Part shown: piece by piece, positions 1-11,928 of the stretch
How the letters are laid out: each line of letters starts with the position of its first letter
Position numbering within the stretch: position 1 is the stretch's first letter
From: Asterias amurensis
Taxonomy: Eukaryota; Echinodermata; Asteroidea; Forcipulatida; Asteriidae
Direction of reading: 5' to 3'
Assembly: GCF_032118995.1 (NCBI RefSeq)
Contig: NC_092665.1
Coordinates: 8,055,501-8,119,500, forward strand
Length of the DNA: 64,000 bases
Made by a program: the position numbers and the translations under genes
The notes under the pieces: generated by a model
Told to the model about the DNA's origin: nothing
Databases searched by the model: none
Seen by the model: the letters and a program-made list of their open reading frames with translations, nothing else

Positions 1-2529
1 GATCACAGTGACCTAGCTGGGGTGCAATGTGACCAGCAATGGAATATTGCAGTCTCCGTGTGTGTGCATGTATGACTAGATGTGGCACAGTGGGACATTG
101 AGGACAAGTTGAGGCTATCTGAGGTGCAGTGTGACCCGATGAGGCACCAGGGAAAACTGAGTTCAAATTAGTCTAACTGGATGCAATGTGATTCGATTGG
201 GCACAATGGACAATTCAAGTTACATTGAGGCTAACTAACTAAAAAGTAATTGTGACACGACAAGGCACAGGGGAACATGGGGGTCTCCATAGGCGAATTG
301 AGAAGCAGTGTGACTCAATGAAGCACAGTGTAAATTAACTTTGAGGCTACTTAAAGTTGCAATGTGACTTTACAGGGCACATGGGAACAGTGGCCAACGT
401 GCAGTGTGACTCACTGAGGCAGAGTGGAATATTCAGTATACTTGGGTGCAATGTGACTGAATGAGGCACACTCTAACATTAACTTTAGAGCTACTTTAGG
501 TTTCAATGTGACTCATCAACAGGGCACTTAGGAGCAGTGGCCAACGTGCAATGTGACTCAATGAGGCACAGTGGGACATTAAGTCTACTTGGGTGCAAAG
601 TGACTCAATGAGGCACAGTGGGACATTTCGGCTGCTTTGGTGCAATGTGACTCAATCAGTCACAGGTGGAACATGAAGTCAAATTGAGGCTACTTGAGGT
701 ACAATGTGACTAGGCCTGGGCGAATTATTCGAATATCCGGTTAATGGCGAATAGGTTTTCCTATCCGTAACCGCGAATGCCTTTTTTTTCTTAACCGGAT
801 ATCCGCATAGGGCGCGAATAGCTATTTATAAACCGGATAGTTCTGTAATTACATCCAAGTAACCGGATATTCTTTAATATCCGAATATCCGCGGACGTCG
901 GGCGACAACTGACATGAATGTTTTGTCTGAATCCTAATGAAACTTCTATTAAGACAGCATAAAACAGCATAAATTAAGTATTTAACTATGCTCACCTTCG
1001 TGAAGAGTTAAAACAATGACATTTCTGACGTAATTTGTTCAAAGATTACAAAAGTTTTCCTTCACGTAGAGCCATCCACAATCAAAAGAAAAAGCAAATC
1101 GCCATCTTTAAATTAGATCCGGTCATTTTTATGAATGAACCGAGTGACACTGTCTAAAACTAATATCAATCCGCCCAAAAGATCTCATTCACAAACGAAC
1201 AGCGCCCAGCACTAAATGTGACTCAATTAGTCAAAAGGTTAAATTGAGGCTGCTTGCGGGCATGTGACTCAATGTGGCACAATGGAACAATGGAGTAACA
1301 TTGCAGCTTCTTGAGTGCAATGTGACTCATTAGGGAACACAGGAACAGTGACTAAGGTGCAATGTGACTCAATCAGTCACAGAGGAACATTGGGGGCAAA
1401 TTGAGGCTACTTTGGTGCCAAGTGACTCAATCAGTCACAGTGGAACATTGAGGTCAAATTGAGGATACTTTGGTGCAAAGTGACTCAATCAGGCGCAGTG
1501 CGACATTAACTACGTTGAGGTACAATTCAGGCTACTTGGGTGCAATGTTACTCAATTAGGCACAGTGGAATATTATGGCTAAGGTGCAATGTTGAACATT
1601 GAGGTAACATTGAGGTAACAGTTATGCTACTTGGGTGGAATGTGACTCATTGAGCCACAGTGGATCATTGAGGTCATAATTAGGCTAATCGGGATACAAT
1701 CTGACTCAAAGTCATAGTTGAACATTGAAGTTAAATTGAGGCTACCTAAGGTAAAATGTGACTCAGTAAGGCTAAGTGAAAGAGTGGCTAAGGTGCAATA
1801 TGACTCAATGATGCACATGGGAACAATGGGGCTACTTGGGTGCAATGTGACTCATTGGGCCACAGTGAAAAAGTGGATAAGGTGCAATATGACCCAATGA
1901 GGCACTTAGGCTACTTGGGTGCAATGTGACTCAGTGAGGCTAAGTGGAAATAGGCTTAGGTGCTAAATATGACTCGATGAGGCACAGTGGAACATTGAGG
2001 CTACTTGGGTGCAATGTGACTCAGTGAGGCACTTAGGCTACTTGAGTGCAATGTGACTCAGTGAGGCTCAGTGGAAGAGTGGCTAAGGTGCATCATGACT
2101 CAATGAGGCACAGTGGAACATTAAGGCTACTTGGGTGCAATGTGACTCAGTGAGGCTCAGTGGAAGAGTGGCAATTAGGTGCAATATGACTCAATGGGGC
2201 ACAGTGGAACATTGAGGCTTCTTGGGTGCAATGTGACTCAGTGAGGTACTGAGGCTACTTGGGTGCAATGTGACTCAGTGAGGCTAAGTGGAAGAGTGGC
2301 TATAAGGTGCAATGTGACTCAATGAGGCACAGTGGAACGTCGAGGTCAAAGTGACGCACCTTGAAGTGCAATGTGACTCGGTGGTGTACTGTGGAAAATT
2401 AATGTTACATTTAGGCTAACTTATAGACAAATGTGACTAAAGATAAAGCACAGTGGAAAATTTGAGTCACTAGTCTACCTGAGAAGCAATGTGACTTTAA
2501 ACGAAGCACCGTGGAATAGTGAGGCTACT
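1..2529. repeat. Degenerate tandem satellite (about 45-60 bp unit)
   Basis: The stretch repeats a loose unit built from the words GTGCAATGTGACTCA, GAGGCACAGTGGAACATT and GAGGCTACTTGGG. Spacing is irregular and units are strongly diverged, most regular at about 1620-2340. A hAT-like element interrupts it at 711-1214 and a TTAA-flanked MITE follows at 2530-2898. Satellite words resume for a short way after that (to about 2975). No convincing coding sequence is seen; the small open frames here are by-products of the repeat. Confidence 0.85.
711..1214. mobile_element. Non-autonomous hAT-like element, copy 1
   Basis: The element starts TAGGCCTGGGCGAAT and ends with the near-inverse ATTCGCCCAGCACTA type terminus. 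It is flanked on both sides by AATGTGAC, an 8-bp target-site duplication typical of hAT transposons, although this word also recurs in the host satellite. It contains no transposase. A second copy at 44274-44926 is very similar but longer. This copy has lost about 150 bp before the right terminus, joining a GCGCC run to the terminal repeat. It sits inside the satellite, so it inserted after the satellite formed. Confidence 0.8.
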
Positions 2530-2898
2530 TTAAGTCATTATACACTTTCGGTAAACAGTATTTTCCAAGTCCCACACTTCGTGTATCACAACTTATATAC
2601 AAAATAACAAACCTGTGAAAGTTAAGGCTCAATCGGTCATCGGAGTCGGGAGAAAATAACGGGGAAAACCTACTCCTGTTTTCACGCGTTTCGCCGTGTC
2701 ATGACATGTGTTTATAATAAATCCGTAATTCTCGCTATCGAGAATTGACATTGTTTTAATGTTTTTTCAAAAAGTAAAGTATTTCATGGAACAATATTTC
2801 AAGAGAAGTCTTTCACCATTACCTTCTGTAAACCCTGTAAATATTTGTAAATCTGTGAACTTTTTTCTTTCTGTACCGAAAGTGTATAATGGCTTTAA
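2530..2898. mobile_element. TTAA-flanked palindromic MITE, family B
   Basis: Inverted termini of the form TTAA-rGyCATTATACACTTTCGG occur at both ends, with TTAA at each border, as in piggyBac-type elements. The inner part is imperfectly palindromic and AT-rich. A relative lies at 54967-55331. It is non-coding and has interrupted the satellite. Confidence 0.75.
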
Positions 2899-3255
2899 GG
2901 TGCAATAATTGGCTTGGTGAGCACAGTGGAACATTGATGTCATAGGATCAGACGTGCAAAGGACCAGATGAGGCACAGTTGAACAGAAAGAGGAGCTTTT
3001 AAGTAATACAAATAAAATACAAGTTTTCTTGTAATGATTAAAATAGTTTTACAGTTAAAACTACGTTAAATCTTCCGTTAAGATGATGCTAATTGGTAGC
3101 ATGCTTCACGTGTAAATTCTTTAGCTTGACGACGGCCAGACGAGCAGATCGCATTAGGTTGAGAGACCACAAAACCATGTCTTCCGAGAACAAAGATTGC
3201 GATTACGAAATAATGAAATAACAGACTCAGTCAAAGCCAAAGTATTCAGTAAAGG

Positions 3256-3577
3256 TTAAAGGCCCGGGACATCTTTGGTAATTAACAAAGATCACTCGGT
3301 GTATCTCAATATATATGCACTAAATAACAAACCTGTGAAAACTTGAACTCAATTGGTGGTTGAGAGATAAAAATGAAAAGAAAAAAAACTTGTCACACGA
3401 AGTTGTGTGCTTTCAGATGCTTGATTTCGAGACCTCAAATTATAATTCTGATATCTCGAATTCAAATTCAAATATTTTAGTGGCAAATGACGTCTTTCTT
3501 GAGAACTACATTATAAAGTCAGTTTTTATGCTAACAATTGTTTTGAGTAATTACCAATATTGAGTCCAGTGCCTTAA
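3256..3577. mobile_element. TTAA-flanked MITE, family A (diverged copy)
   Basis: This is a diverged member of the commonest family in the window. The consensus terminus is TTAAAGGCAGTGGACACT at both ends in inverted orientation. An inner hairpin is formed around GAGACCTCAAATT and its complement. Other copies: 9748-9983, 14942-15323, 33054-33443, 56330-56625, 60797-61135 and 62487-63033. TTAA borders suggest mobilisation by a piggyBac-type transposase (inference). Confidence 0.75.
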
Positions 3578-3938
3578 AAGACATAGCAAACTTCCCTTTG
3601 GTACTCTATTACAATGTAATTGACCCGTCTATTGAATTGCAGTTGATTCATGTCCATTTTGCCGGTGTGAGATTGTGTCACCCCTTACGGGAAACTGAGT
3701 ATCAATGTATTCTGGTAGCGCCCTCCTTTGAATCAACCTCCTTCAGCCCATGTCCCGTATTGAGACAGAATCTCCGGGGTAGATTACCAGCCACACCAGT
3801 ATAACCCATACTTAACCCACTGAACGATCCTTATATCGCCCGATTTTATACTTTCTCCTTTTGGAGTCTAAGACGTGAAGGAGGCCCCACTGAGTGACGT
3901 CATAGGATCGATTAGAAAGTTGATGTTTCTCGTTATTT
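3578..3938. other. Downstream flank of the guanylyl cyclase gene
   Basis: Unique-looking sequence just beyond the cyclase stop codon (the gene runs leftward), so it probably holds its 3' UTR. I saw no canonical AATAAA on the minus strand within it and recognise no gene. Confidence 0.35.
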
Positions 3939-6900
3939 TTAGTCATTGGCTACAAATGCTGGAGTTGGTAACTCAGGTACATGTATATTGACGCCCTCAC
4001 GGTACACTGGGTTGACAGTAGTGCTATCGGATGGATTCTTCACGTAACCAAGCAACCAGTAGGTAGTCATGGTGCCTCTTCCCTGCTCATAAAAACGCAT
4101 AACAATTTTTTGCATTAGTTTTTGGTTGGTTCAAATTTTTTGTTACAAATAACCATTGTTTGAAAACTTACATCTGACTATATAGATGATTCATATAACA
4201 ATTACAACGATATAACAATATGCAAATCAAATTGGTGAACTCCTTGCTATAGAGACCTACTTTTATAAAACTATTATATATTTATTTGTTTCTTCTAAAG
4301 GCCCTTAGTGATTTGATTCACTTTAATCGTTTTTAAAACTTATTTAAAACTGGCTATAATCGTGGCTATTGCGCAGTCGTGAAGTCAAGGAGGGGAGTGT
4401 TTAATACTTTACCTTAATCAACATTTCACCTCTCTTTGCCAAACAAAACTTGTTGATGATGGTCAAAATACGTGCACAGTCTTCACTCACTTGAATGCGA
4501 TTAGCTGAACGGATAATATAAGACGAAGAAAGTTACGAACAACAACAAAGTATTCATAGTTACACTATACGTCTAGTGCAGAGCTTTGAAACATGTTCTC
4601 CCGTTACGTTAAAACGAGTTGATACATTATACCCTCAGCTGATTTTACAGTCACAGCGTTTTGTAGCTTGTTCAAACTAGTTTTCATTCAACAACTTACG
4701 TAGTCCGTTAGACTCCATCTTAGCAGCAATATTGACTGTCTCACCAAATAGACAGTATCGAGGCATCTTGGATCCAACAATGCCAGCAACCACAGGACCT
4801 ACATGTATATACAAACATGTATTTAGTGAAAAGCGAAAAACAATTATTGTTATGAAACATTTGATGGAAGTCATCAGTGTTTTTTTTTACATAAAGTTAC
4901 GGGGCTCATTCCCCATAATTTAATTGTTTTTTTAACTGGTCAGCAATTTTGCCAAAGTCATATACGTAATTCCCGCTATGACATGACGTCATTGTCGGTA
5001 ATCTGCTTGGTCTAATTAGTAATAAACTGAAACCATTCCTGACGCCTTACATTATAATTGACACACCATTGTTCCGTTCATATATTGCAGGCAGTGGCGA
5101 AATACTTATTTTAAAACGTCAGAAAGTGTGTATCTTTTTTGTTATTTTTTAATTTTATTCAGCCACGAATCAACAGACAAAATACAATAATGTTTTAGTT
5201 TCTTCATGCATGGACGTTGACACCTTTTAGTATAGCCTATGGGATTTAGTACTAACATAGTTTGCCGCAGTTTGATTACTAAGAACACGAATCAGTTGTT
5301 TGTCTTTCTTACCAGTGTGCATTCCAATACGCAATGTCATCTTTGTTCCTGGCTTATGTGGAATGACCAATCCTTCGATACAATTCTGCAAATCCAATGC
5401 CATGAGTGCTATTTCACTGGCGTGCTTGTTACCATTACGCTGAGGCAAACCTACATTAAGAGCAGATTAATCAAACAAAAAGCTTTTTAGTCTGATGCAT
5501 TTACAAAATGAAATGAGAGGCCTACATATCAAAAAGTCAATTTAAAATGGTCAATGGTTATTAGGAACTTTTACGATAGCACACACTCCACACAGTCACT
5601 CCATTTGGGGTCGTTTAAACCTTTTAAATGATGAAGCTATACCACCGTGACCGCTTAGTTCTGTTGAAGTGTCGTGGCCGAACGGTCAAGCGCACCGGAT
5701 TCAAGCTTCCGTGTTTCTGATCAGCAGAGTGTGCGTTCGAGTCGAAGTCGTGGCACTTGTTTCCTAAAGCAAGACACTCCATCATTGCTTCTTCCTACGG
5801 ATGGGACGTAAAGCCGTTGGTCCCGTGTGTTGTATAACACAAGTAAAATAACACATAGCTCAATTGTCAAGAGAAGGGGTTTGCCCCTGTGTTCCTGGCT
5901 AACATACAGTATTTCCTAAAAGCGCCCTGAGCGGCCATTGGGTGACGGATGTGCGCTATATCACTTTGTAACGAAAATGCGAATTGTGACTATATTTGGC
6001 TCAATTTGAAGCTTGTTCCACAACATACAAAAACAGTTACCTGATACAACCATGTAGGCATCACCAATGGTCTCCACTTTATACACATTATATTTATCGA
6101 TGCGGCTATCGAAGTTGGTGTAAACATTATTCAACATCTCGACGACCTGAAGAGGACTGCTCTCAGAACATATTCGGGTGAAGGCGACAATATCCGAAAA
6201 TAAGATGGTGGCCTCGGCGAAGTTTTCTGCGCGTACATTCTGGTTGTGTTTCAGGCTGACTACGACGGACTTGGGGAGCATCTGGTAGAGCAGTGTATCA
6301 GTTCGTTTGCGTTCTTTATTCAGGGCTCTAGTCTGGTCAGCCAGGGTGCGGGCATTTACTTGCATATTTGCTGTCAACGACTCAACTGCCTGTAAACCAA
6401 ATTCAACAAGACATTTACATTTGTGGTGGCATCCTATAAAAAACTGGCTATTGATAGTGCATAAACGTGAGATATCATCAAATAGAGCTATATATAGCTC
6501 TGTGGATACTACATACACCAAGATAGGCATACACTGAGCAAAAGAATTTAGAAAGACAAAGTAAAACACGTTAACCAGATTTTCAATTTTGAAAGCAGAA
6601 TCACTGAAGCAGTGAGAATGGATGTTTTCCAACACGGTCTTTACTCTTCTCTGTTGTGTTTGCACACTTCCCTGCTACTGGTCGGTGTCGTAAGAAAATT
6701 GTCTGTCCCCCAATGGGAACTTAACATGAGCTGAAGGTGGATGGTTAAAAAGGGCGCTATCACAGCTCGTCGTATGAATGGGGGAGAGAATCTCCCGCCA
6801 CATCGGGTGCGTTCGTTTAGCTTCCCTGGGTCGACCCCAGTGTGTGACGGGTTTTTGGAAAATGGAAACAAGAGAAGAATGTTACTAAATATCTATCGGA

Positions 6901-9900
6901 TAAAAATAAGATGCAGTGATGCAAGGAAGAAAACGGTAGTAACATAATTATTGTGAAATCAGGTATATGCAAAGTGGAGATTGGCCGGACACATGGCATG
7001 CATAGACAAATCACAACAAACGGACCAAAATGTCAGATTGGAAACCAAGAACAGGCAAGGGGGAAACGAGGCGGGCAGAGGAAGGGGTTGAAAGACGATA
7101 TACTGCCCGATGGATACAACATGGATGAGACAAGTACAAGACAAGGCAATTGCGTGCTTATGAAATCGAGCCACAGTAGCATCCAACAATTTGTTTAGCT
7201 GCAACTTACGTGAGTAAATACGTGAACGAGAACGTCAAAATTGTGTCATTTCTAGGTGACGTCGCCACTTAAAGGATCGGTCGAGTTGGTCTTTGAAAGC
7301 GTTTGTAACCGTTTGTTATAAAATGCATATGGGTAGAAAGGTCTTGTAAAAGTAGAATACAATGACCCACACAAGCAGGACTCGAAAATGCACGTTTTTT
7401 TTTTACCTCGTCGACTAACACGGTCGGCCATTTATGGGAGTCAGTGGGAGGCAAATTTGTGTGGATCATTGTATTCTACTTTTAAAAGATCTTTCTAGCC
7501 ATATGCATTTTACAACAAACGGTTACAAACGCTTTTTATAGACCAACTCGTCCGATCCAAGGAAACGTGTTCCTTTAAGGTGACCTCGCCATTTATTGCA
7601 TGCTAACGCATGGCGTCTGCACGTACGCACCTGACGTAACAAAATGTTCACTTCACGTATGTTAAAAACGAGAGATTTTGACGACACAACTTGTAACGTT
7701 CACGTTGACGTTCACGTTCACGCAGAACGTGCAGCTAAACCTCCCCCAAATACGTGAAATCGGTATAAAACAACCGTGTGGTCCGTATTGATTGGACGGT
7801 GTTACTGTAACAAACATCGTTGACCGTTAATGCTGTCATAATGCTTCTCAAAATGAAAAGCCTTTATAAATCTCTTCCACGACAACACCTTCAGCTTTTA
7901 AACCGGACAGGTTTTTTGTGTTGGTTTGTAGTGGGTGACTGTGTCTGTTACCTTGATGATGATCACGCACATGATGACTACAATCACCATAATGCAAATA
8001 CTGACAGCCAGATCAGCATTGTCCGTAGTCACAGCACTATTCAACTTGTTCAATATCACCTGTAATCATAACAACAATCATTGCTTTAATTTTGTCTTTC
8101 TTCTCTCTTTTTCTTTATGCATGTAGGATATTGAGTACCAGGCCGTGCCCGAAACGGTGACTTTGGCTACAGCTATGGTTCTATAAATCAGCGAGTGTCT
8201 GCCAGGTGTTGAAGAATAGAAAGACGCGCGCGACCTAGCCGTAGCTTTAGCCGAAGTCGACGTTTCGCACACGGCATTATACCGAATAAAAACGTGATAT
8301 AAACCACCCACTAACCCGGAAGAGCTGGGACAAAGGAATGTAGGGCCTACTGCATTCATTATTAACTCACTAAAAAGGACGGAATATAGGCCTAGTCGTT
8401 TTTTTGTAAGCAATGCCAATACACTTTTAGTTAGAAGCCTACATCAACTTTTGATAACACTTTTAAGTTGCAGAAATACTTTACTTCGAAGTGAAACAGT
8501 TTTTATGTACCAAGTTTTGAATCTGAGAAGCGTTACTGTCGGTAACGTTTCTCAGTTTGTGTTCTCATTAGGGATTATTTCCTGCTTGGACATTTTTGTT
8601 CCGGATTTTCGGCGATATATCAAAATCCATCTTTTGAAATGAAATTTTCACATTTAATTGCTATTCTATACATCTATACATATTATTTACATTTTTATAG
8701 AGTTAAAACAATCGAGCGGTCCAAAAATAAAATATATATATACTTTGCCTTTAATTCATAAATCCTCATTACAGTAACTGGAAAATAAAAGAAAAAACAT
8801 CGTACTGTTTGCTTTGATGAGAAACGATTGTGGACCAACTGAATACATAGTTTGTACTTTGATTAGGCCTAATGACTCTAACATAGTGTCGTCTAACCTC
8901 AGCCATTCGTCGTTGTATATCCTTGAGCGTGTCGATGTAGATGGTCATATTATCAAACCACCATGTTCCTTCTTGCCAGGATGGTTCACGGGAAGCATTA
9001 TTGTGCGAGATTTCTTGTCGCATCGTGTTGATAATTTCTGCGTAATCGTATTCAAACTTTTTTACTTTACCGTCCAAAATCTCGCGTACCAAATCGGAGT
9101 ATTTTTGAGATGCCCAAATGTTGCTCTTTCCAACCTGCAAGAAAGATAAGTGACAATCAATATATTTTTCTTGTTAGTTCCTTTCATTTCCATTTTACTT
9201 GTCTATAATCAACTTATTTCTTCATGTGATTTACACGTATATTTTTTCAGTATAGGGTTCTGACTGAACATTAAGATCCCAACCTGCATTTTCTCCATAT
9301 ACCAGCGATAATCGGTAGGCTTGTCGAAACCACCCTGAGTATAGAACACCGCCCCCAGTGTTCGTTCAATGCCAGTTTGTTCCATGCCAACTATAAGTAG
9401 TTGATAAGCCACCAGGGTTTCCCACAAACCCTGACCTCCAGACTTTCCAACACTCTCATACAACCAATCAATGAACAATTGGATTGCATCAGTGTAGAAA
9501 TGGATGACCTGAAGGAAGAAAAGAACCAATACGTTGTTGTTATGACACAGTGTCTTTATCAGCATAGAGTCTCGTGGTTGATATCAGAAGTACAACACTT
9601 GAAATAATTTACTGAAAATTACAACATTACAATATTATACCTCACTTCAGACTGGCGTCCTCTGAACAATGTCATGTCATTCAAGAAATCATCCCTTGAA
9701 GAAGTACATTTTGTTTTAATGTAAAAATAAAGGTTTTTTTTTAAATCTTAATGAGACACTGGACACTATTGGTAATTGTCAAAGACCAGTCTTCTTACTT
9801 GGTGTATCTCAACATAATGCGTAAAATAATAAACCTGTGAAAATTTGAGCTCATTTGGTCGTCGAGGTTGCGAGATAATATGAATTTTTTTTTTTTACTA

Positions 9901-10822
9901 TCAATCTCTCCCTATTGCTAGTTACCAAGTAAGGTTTTATGCTAATAGTTTGAGTAATTACCAATATTGTCCACTGCCTTTAAACAAATGGAGACGGAAC
10001 TACGACACCGTACCTCATAAATGGTGGTATTGTGAATATCCAGAGTCAGTCGATACTCGAACAAAAATGACATGAAAGCTTCTTTATTTTGAAATTGTTG
10101 GTAAGCTACCGTCCCCGCAACAGGCCAGTCATCGAGATTCTCCAATACTTCATCTACCAATGGATACGTATTAATCAGAAAGATCTTCCGCTGGGGACCA
10201 GTCGTCCTTTGCTGCATCAATGAACTAATGTATAAAGCAGTCATGTCACGTTCAAGCTGAAGACTATGAACAAGGGTACCAACCTAGAATACAATTGGAC
10301 ATGTACAAAATAAATGTTATAACAAACGCCTTTTGGCAAGCTTCTACTTTTAATTTTAAAACACCTAAAACAAATTAATAAATAATAGGATGTGCCGGTA
10401 CATGAGATGGAGCCGTACACGTCAGAGCTTAGACGTGATGAACAAACGTGTATAAAATGTTACAATGGTTCTGTTATAATAACAATGATGAGTCTTACCT
10501 GCCGACTGAATTGTACATTGCGTCTTATTTCAATAGCGTCAATACTTTTGGTAAGTGTTGCAATCAGATCAGATATAGCCAGTGTGGTCAAGACGACAAT
10601 TGGCATTAAGGTCAATGTCAACATCTTGATCATCTGCTTCCTTTTGCCAACTGGTGTAAGTGGAGTTGCTGAACACAGACTGGTCTTTGTGTCTTGTATA
10701 GCCTCTCTGATAGACTCATCTACTTGACTCATTGATCCCAGGCTAGATGCATTGCTGTTAGTGCGACTGTGAGGATGAGCTCCAGTTGCCGGATCAGTTT
10801 GAAGACCCTTCTCAGAAGCCAT
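3939..10822 (-). CDS. NIT-domain receptor-type guanylyl cyclase (NIT-GC), 10 exons
   Basis: Predicted to make cGMP from GTP at a membrane. Coding exons in transcript order: 10822-10499, 10283-10014, 9508-9284, 9134-8898, 8059-7952, 6389-6041, 5450-5313, 4798-4700, 4504-4413, 4082-3939. All have GT-AG borders and compatible phases, giving 661 aa. Order: Ser/Thr-rich cytosolic N-terminus; membrane helix about 66-88; extracellular NIT domain about 100-365, opening with [17 protein letters not shown]; second helix about 369-388; signalling helix ending [14 protein letters not shown]; cyclase domain from about 445. Metal-binding Asp454 (FSDIVAFT) and Asp498 (IGDAYM) and guanine-selecting Glu494 and Cys566 are present. 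The usual transition-state Arg is Lys577. The start was chosen because ACAATGG is a good Kozak context and an in-frame stop lies at 10904-10906. NIT is a nitrate/nitrite-sensing domain of bacterial receptors; annelid NIT-GCs have been linked to nitric-oxide signalling. The ligand here is not known. Confidence 0.9.
5662..5955 (+). mobile_element. tRNA-derived SINE, copy 1 (3' shortened)
   Basis: A Leu/Ser-tRNA-like head (GTGTCGTGGCCGAACGGTCA, then TGCGTTCGAGTCG as B box) is followed by the family body with the word GGATGGGACGTAAAGCCGTT. It lies in the intron between cyclase exons 6 and 7. Other copies: 23094-23490 (-), 34658-35042 (+), 43785-44190 (-), 53366-53785 (+). Confidence 0.8.
6800..6842 (-). 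repeat. Short dispersed repeat shared with 36268-36300
   Basis: About 33 bp around GTTCGTTTAGCTTCCCTGGG match the opposite strand near 36268-36300, where the repeat precedes a (GAAT)-rich tail. It is probably the end of an old dispersed retroelement lying in a cyclase intron. Confidence 0.5.
7195..7752. mobile_element. Foldback element, family J, split by a nested MITE
   Basis: Arms rich in the word ACGTGAACG and its complement (GTTTAGCTG at left, CAGCTAAAC at right) surround an inserted family D MITE at 7269-7578. An uninterrupted relative lies at 12283-12503. It is non-coding and sits in the intron between cyclase exons 5 and 6. Confidence 0.65.
7269..7578. mobile_element. TTAA-flanked MITE, family D, copy 1
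   Basis: Internally deleted member of a long palindromic family with terminus TTAAAGGAACACGTTGCCTT. The loop region carries GGTCGGCCATTTATGGGAG. Other copies: 18229-18580, 25007-25396, 28073-28453 and 61490-61877. It is nested in family J. Confidence 0.8.
8141..8275. mobile_element. Small foldback MITE
   Basis: The left arm GGCCGTGCCCGAAACGGTGA is matched by the inverse of the right arm ending GTTTCGCACACGGC, with further pairing through GACTTTGGCTAC. It is non-coding and in a cyclase intron. Confidence 0.55.
8505..8745. repeat. Dispersed repeat K
   Basis: A block beginning TTTGAATCTGAGAAGC and ending TTAAAACAATCGA is related to 57340-57525, which has the same opening and the ending AAAACAATCAAATAG. 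I cannot assign it to a transposon class. Confidence 0.45.
9748..9983. mobile_element. TTAA-flanked MITE, family A (internally deleted)
   Basis: Terminus of the TTAA-AGGCAGTGGACACTATT type (here starting TTAATGAGACACTGGAC) at the left and its inverse at the right, with most of the central hairpin missing. It lies between cyclase exons 2 and 3. Confidence 0.8.
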
Positions 10823-10914
10823 TGTGAACTCCAAAGGGTTATCCAGATGAACTACAGCTAGCAAAACTCTATATGAAAGTAGTTGAACAAAATCATAGTC
10901 AAACTACGCAGCTA

Positions 10915-11146
10915 CTTATAACTTGTGCCCACTATTTTTATAATAACGTGTGGACGCTGTTTCTTAATAATTTGTGGTTGTTGCTATATAACTTGTGGCC
11001 ACTGCTGCTTAATTTGCTGCCACTGCTACTTAAAAAGTTGTGGCCGATGCTCTTTAATAACATGTGGCTTCCTAAAACTTGTGGTTTCTGTTATTTAACA
11101 ACTTGTGGCCGCTACTGATTATTAACTTGTGACCGCTGGCCACAGT
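10915..11146. repeat. Degenerate short tandem repeat upstream of the cyclase start
   Basis: About eight diverged units of roughly 27 bp based on ACTTGTGGCCACTGCTACTT. It lies immediately upstream of the cyclase start on that gene's strand, so it falls in its 5' flank or 5' UTR. Confidence 0.6.
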
Positions 11147-11152
11147 TGTTTG

Positions 11153-11922
11153 TATGGTGGCCCTGAAGGGACATCGCATATCGCAAACGTGTGCGCACAC
11201 GTATGCAATGTCGTGAAACAATTCGCAAATATGTGCGCACACGTATGCAATGTCGTGAAACAATTCGCGAATATGTGCGCACACGTATGCAATGTCGTGA
11301 AACAATTCGCGAATATGTGCGCACACGTCTGCGAATTTTATTTGCGATGTCGTGAATTTTATTGCATACCATGTTGCATACCTTTGAATAAAATGTCTAA
11401 TGATCTGGGGGGTTTCTTTCCAACAGTGAGATAAGCGGTAGTCATTGCAGCAGTAGTCTTTGTTGTGAGGCAAGCGAGGCGTGTGGTCGTCCTTGGCCTG
11501 GTGCCAAGTTCCTGGGTATACACATGCTTTACAGAGGGAGCCTGCTGTAGCGCCACAGTACTCCCTAGATCGGTAACAAATTTTCCACAACTATGACATC
11601 ATCCTAATGGTATGCAACATGGTATGCAATAAAATTCACGACATTGCAAAACAAATCGCACTCGTGTGCGCACATATTCACGATTTGGTTCACGAAATTG
11701 CATACGTGTGCGCACATATTCACGATTTGGTTCACGAGATTGCATACGTGTGCGCACATATTCACGATTTGTTTCACGACATTGCATACGTGTGCGCACA
11801 TATTCGCGAATTGTTTCACGACATTGCATACGTGTGCGCACATATTCGCGAATTGTTTCACGACATTGCATACGTGTGCGCACACGTTTGCGTTCATGCG
11901 ATGTCCCTTCGGGGCCACCATA
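11153..11922. mobile_element. 770-bp foldback element with tandem-repeat arms
   Basis: The ends are TATGGTGGCCC and its inverse, flanked by TGTTTG on both sides (11147-11152 and 11923-11928), a likely 6-bp target duplication. Each arm is a tandem array of a roughly 42-bp unit containing GTGCGCACACGTATGCAATG: about four units on the left and five or more inverted units on the right. The arms could fold into a giant hairpin around about 250 bp of unrelated centre. A 100-bp relative lies at 27146-27244. Repetitive open frames in the arms are not considered genes. Confidence 0.8.
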
Positions 11923-11928
11923 TGTTTG

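Noticed and set aside
5961-6665. Single 234-codon cyclase gene
   Set aside because: Only 6041-6389 is cyclase-like; the ends are intron read-through next to clear splice sites.
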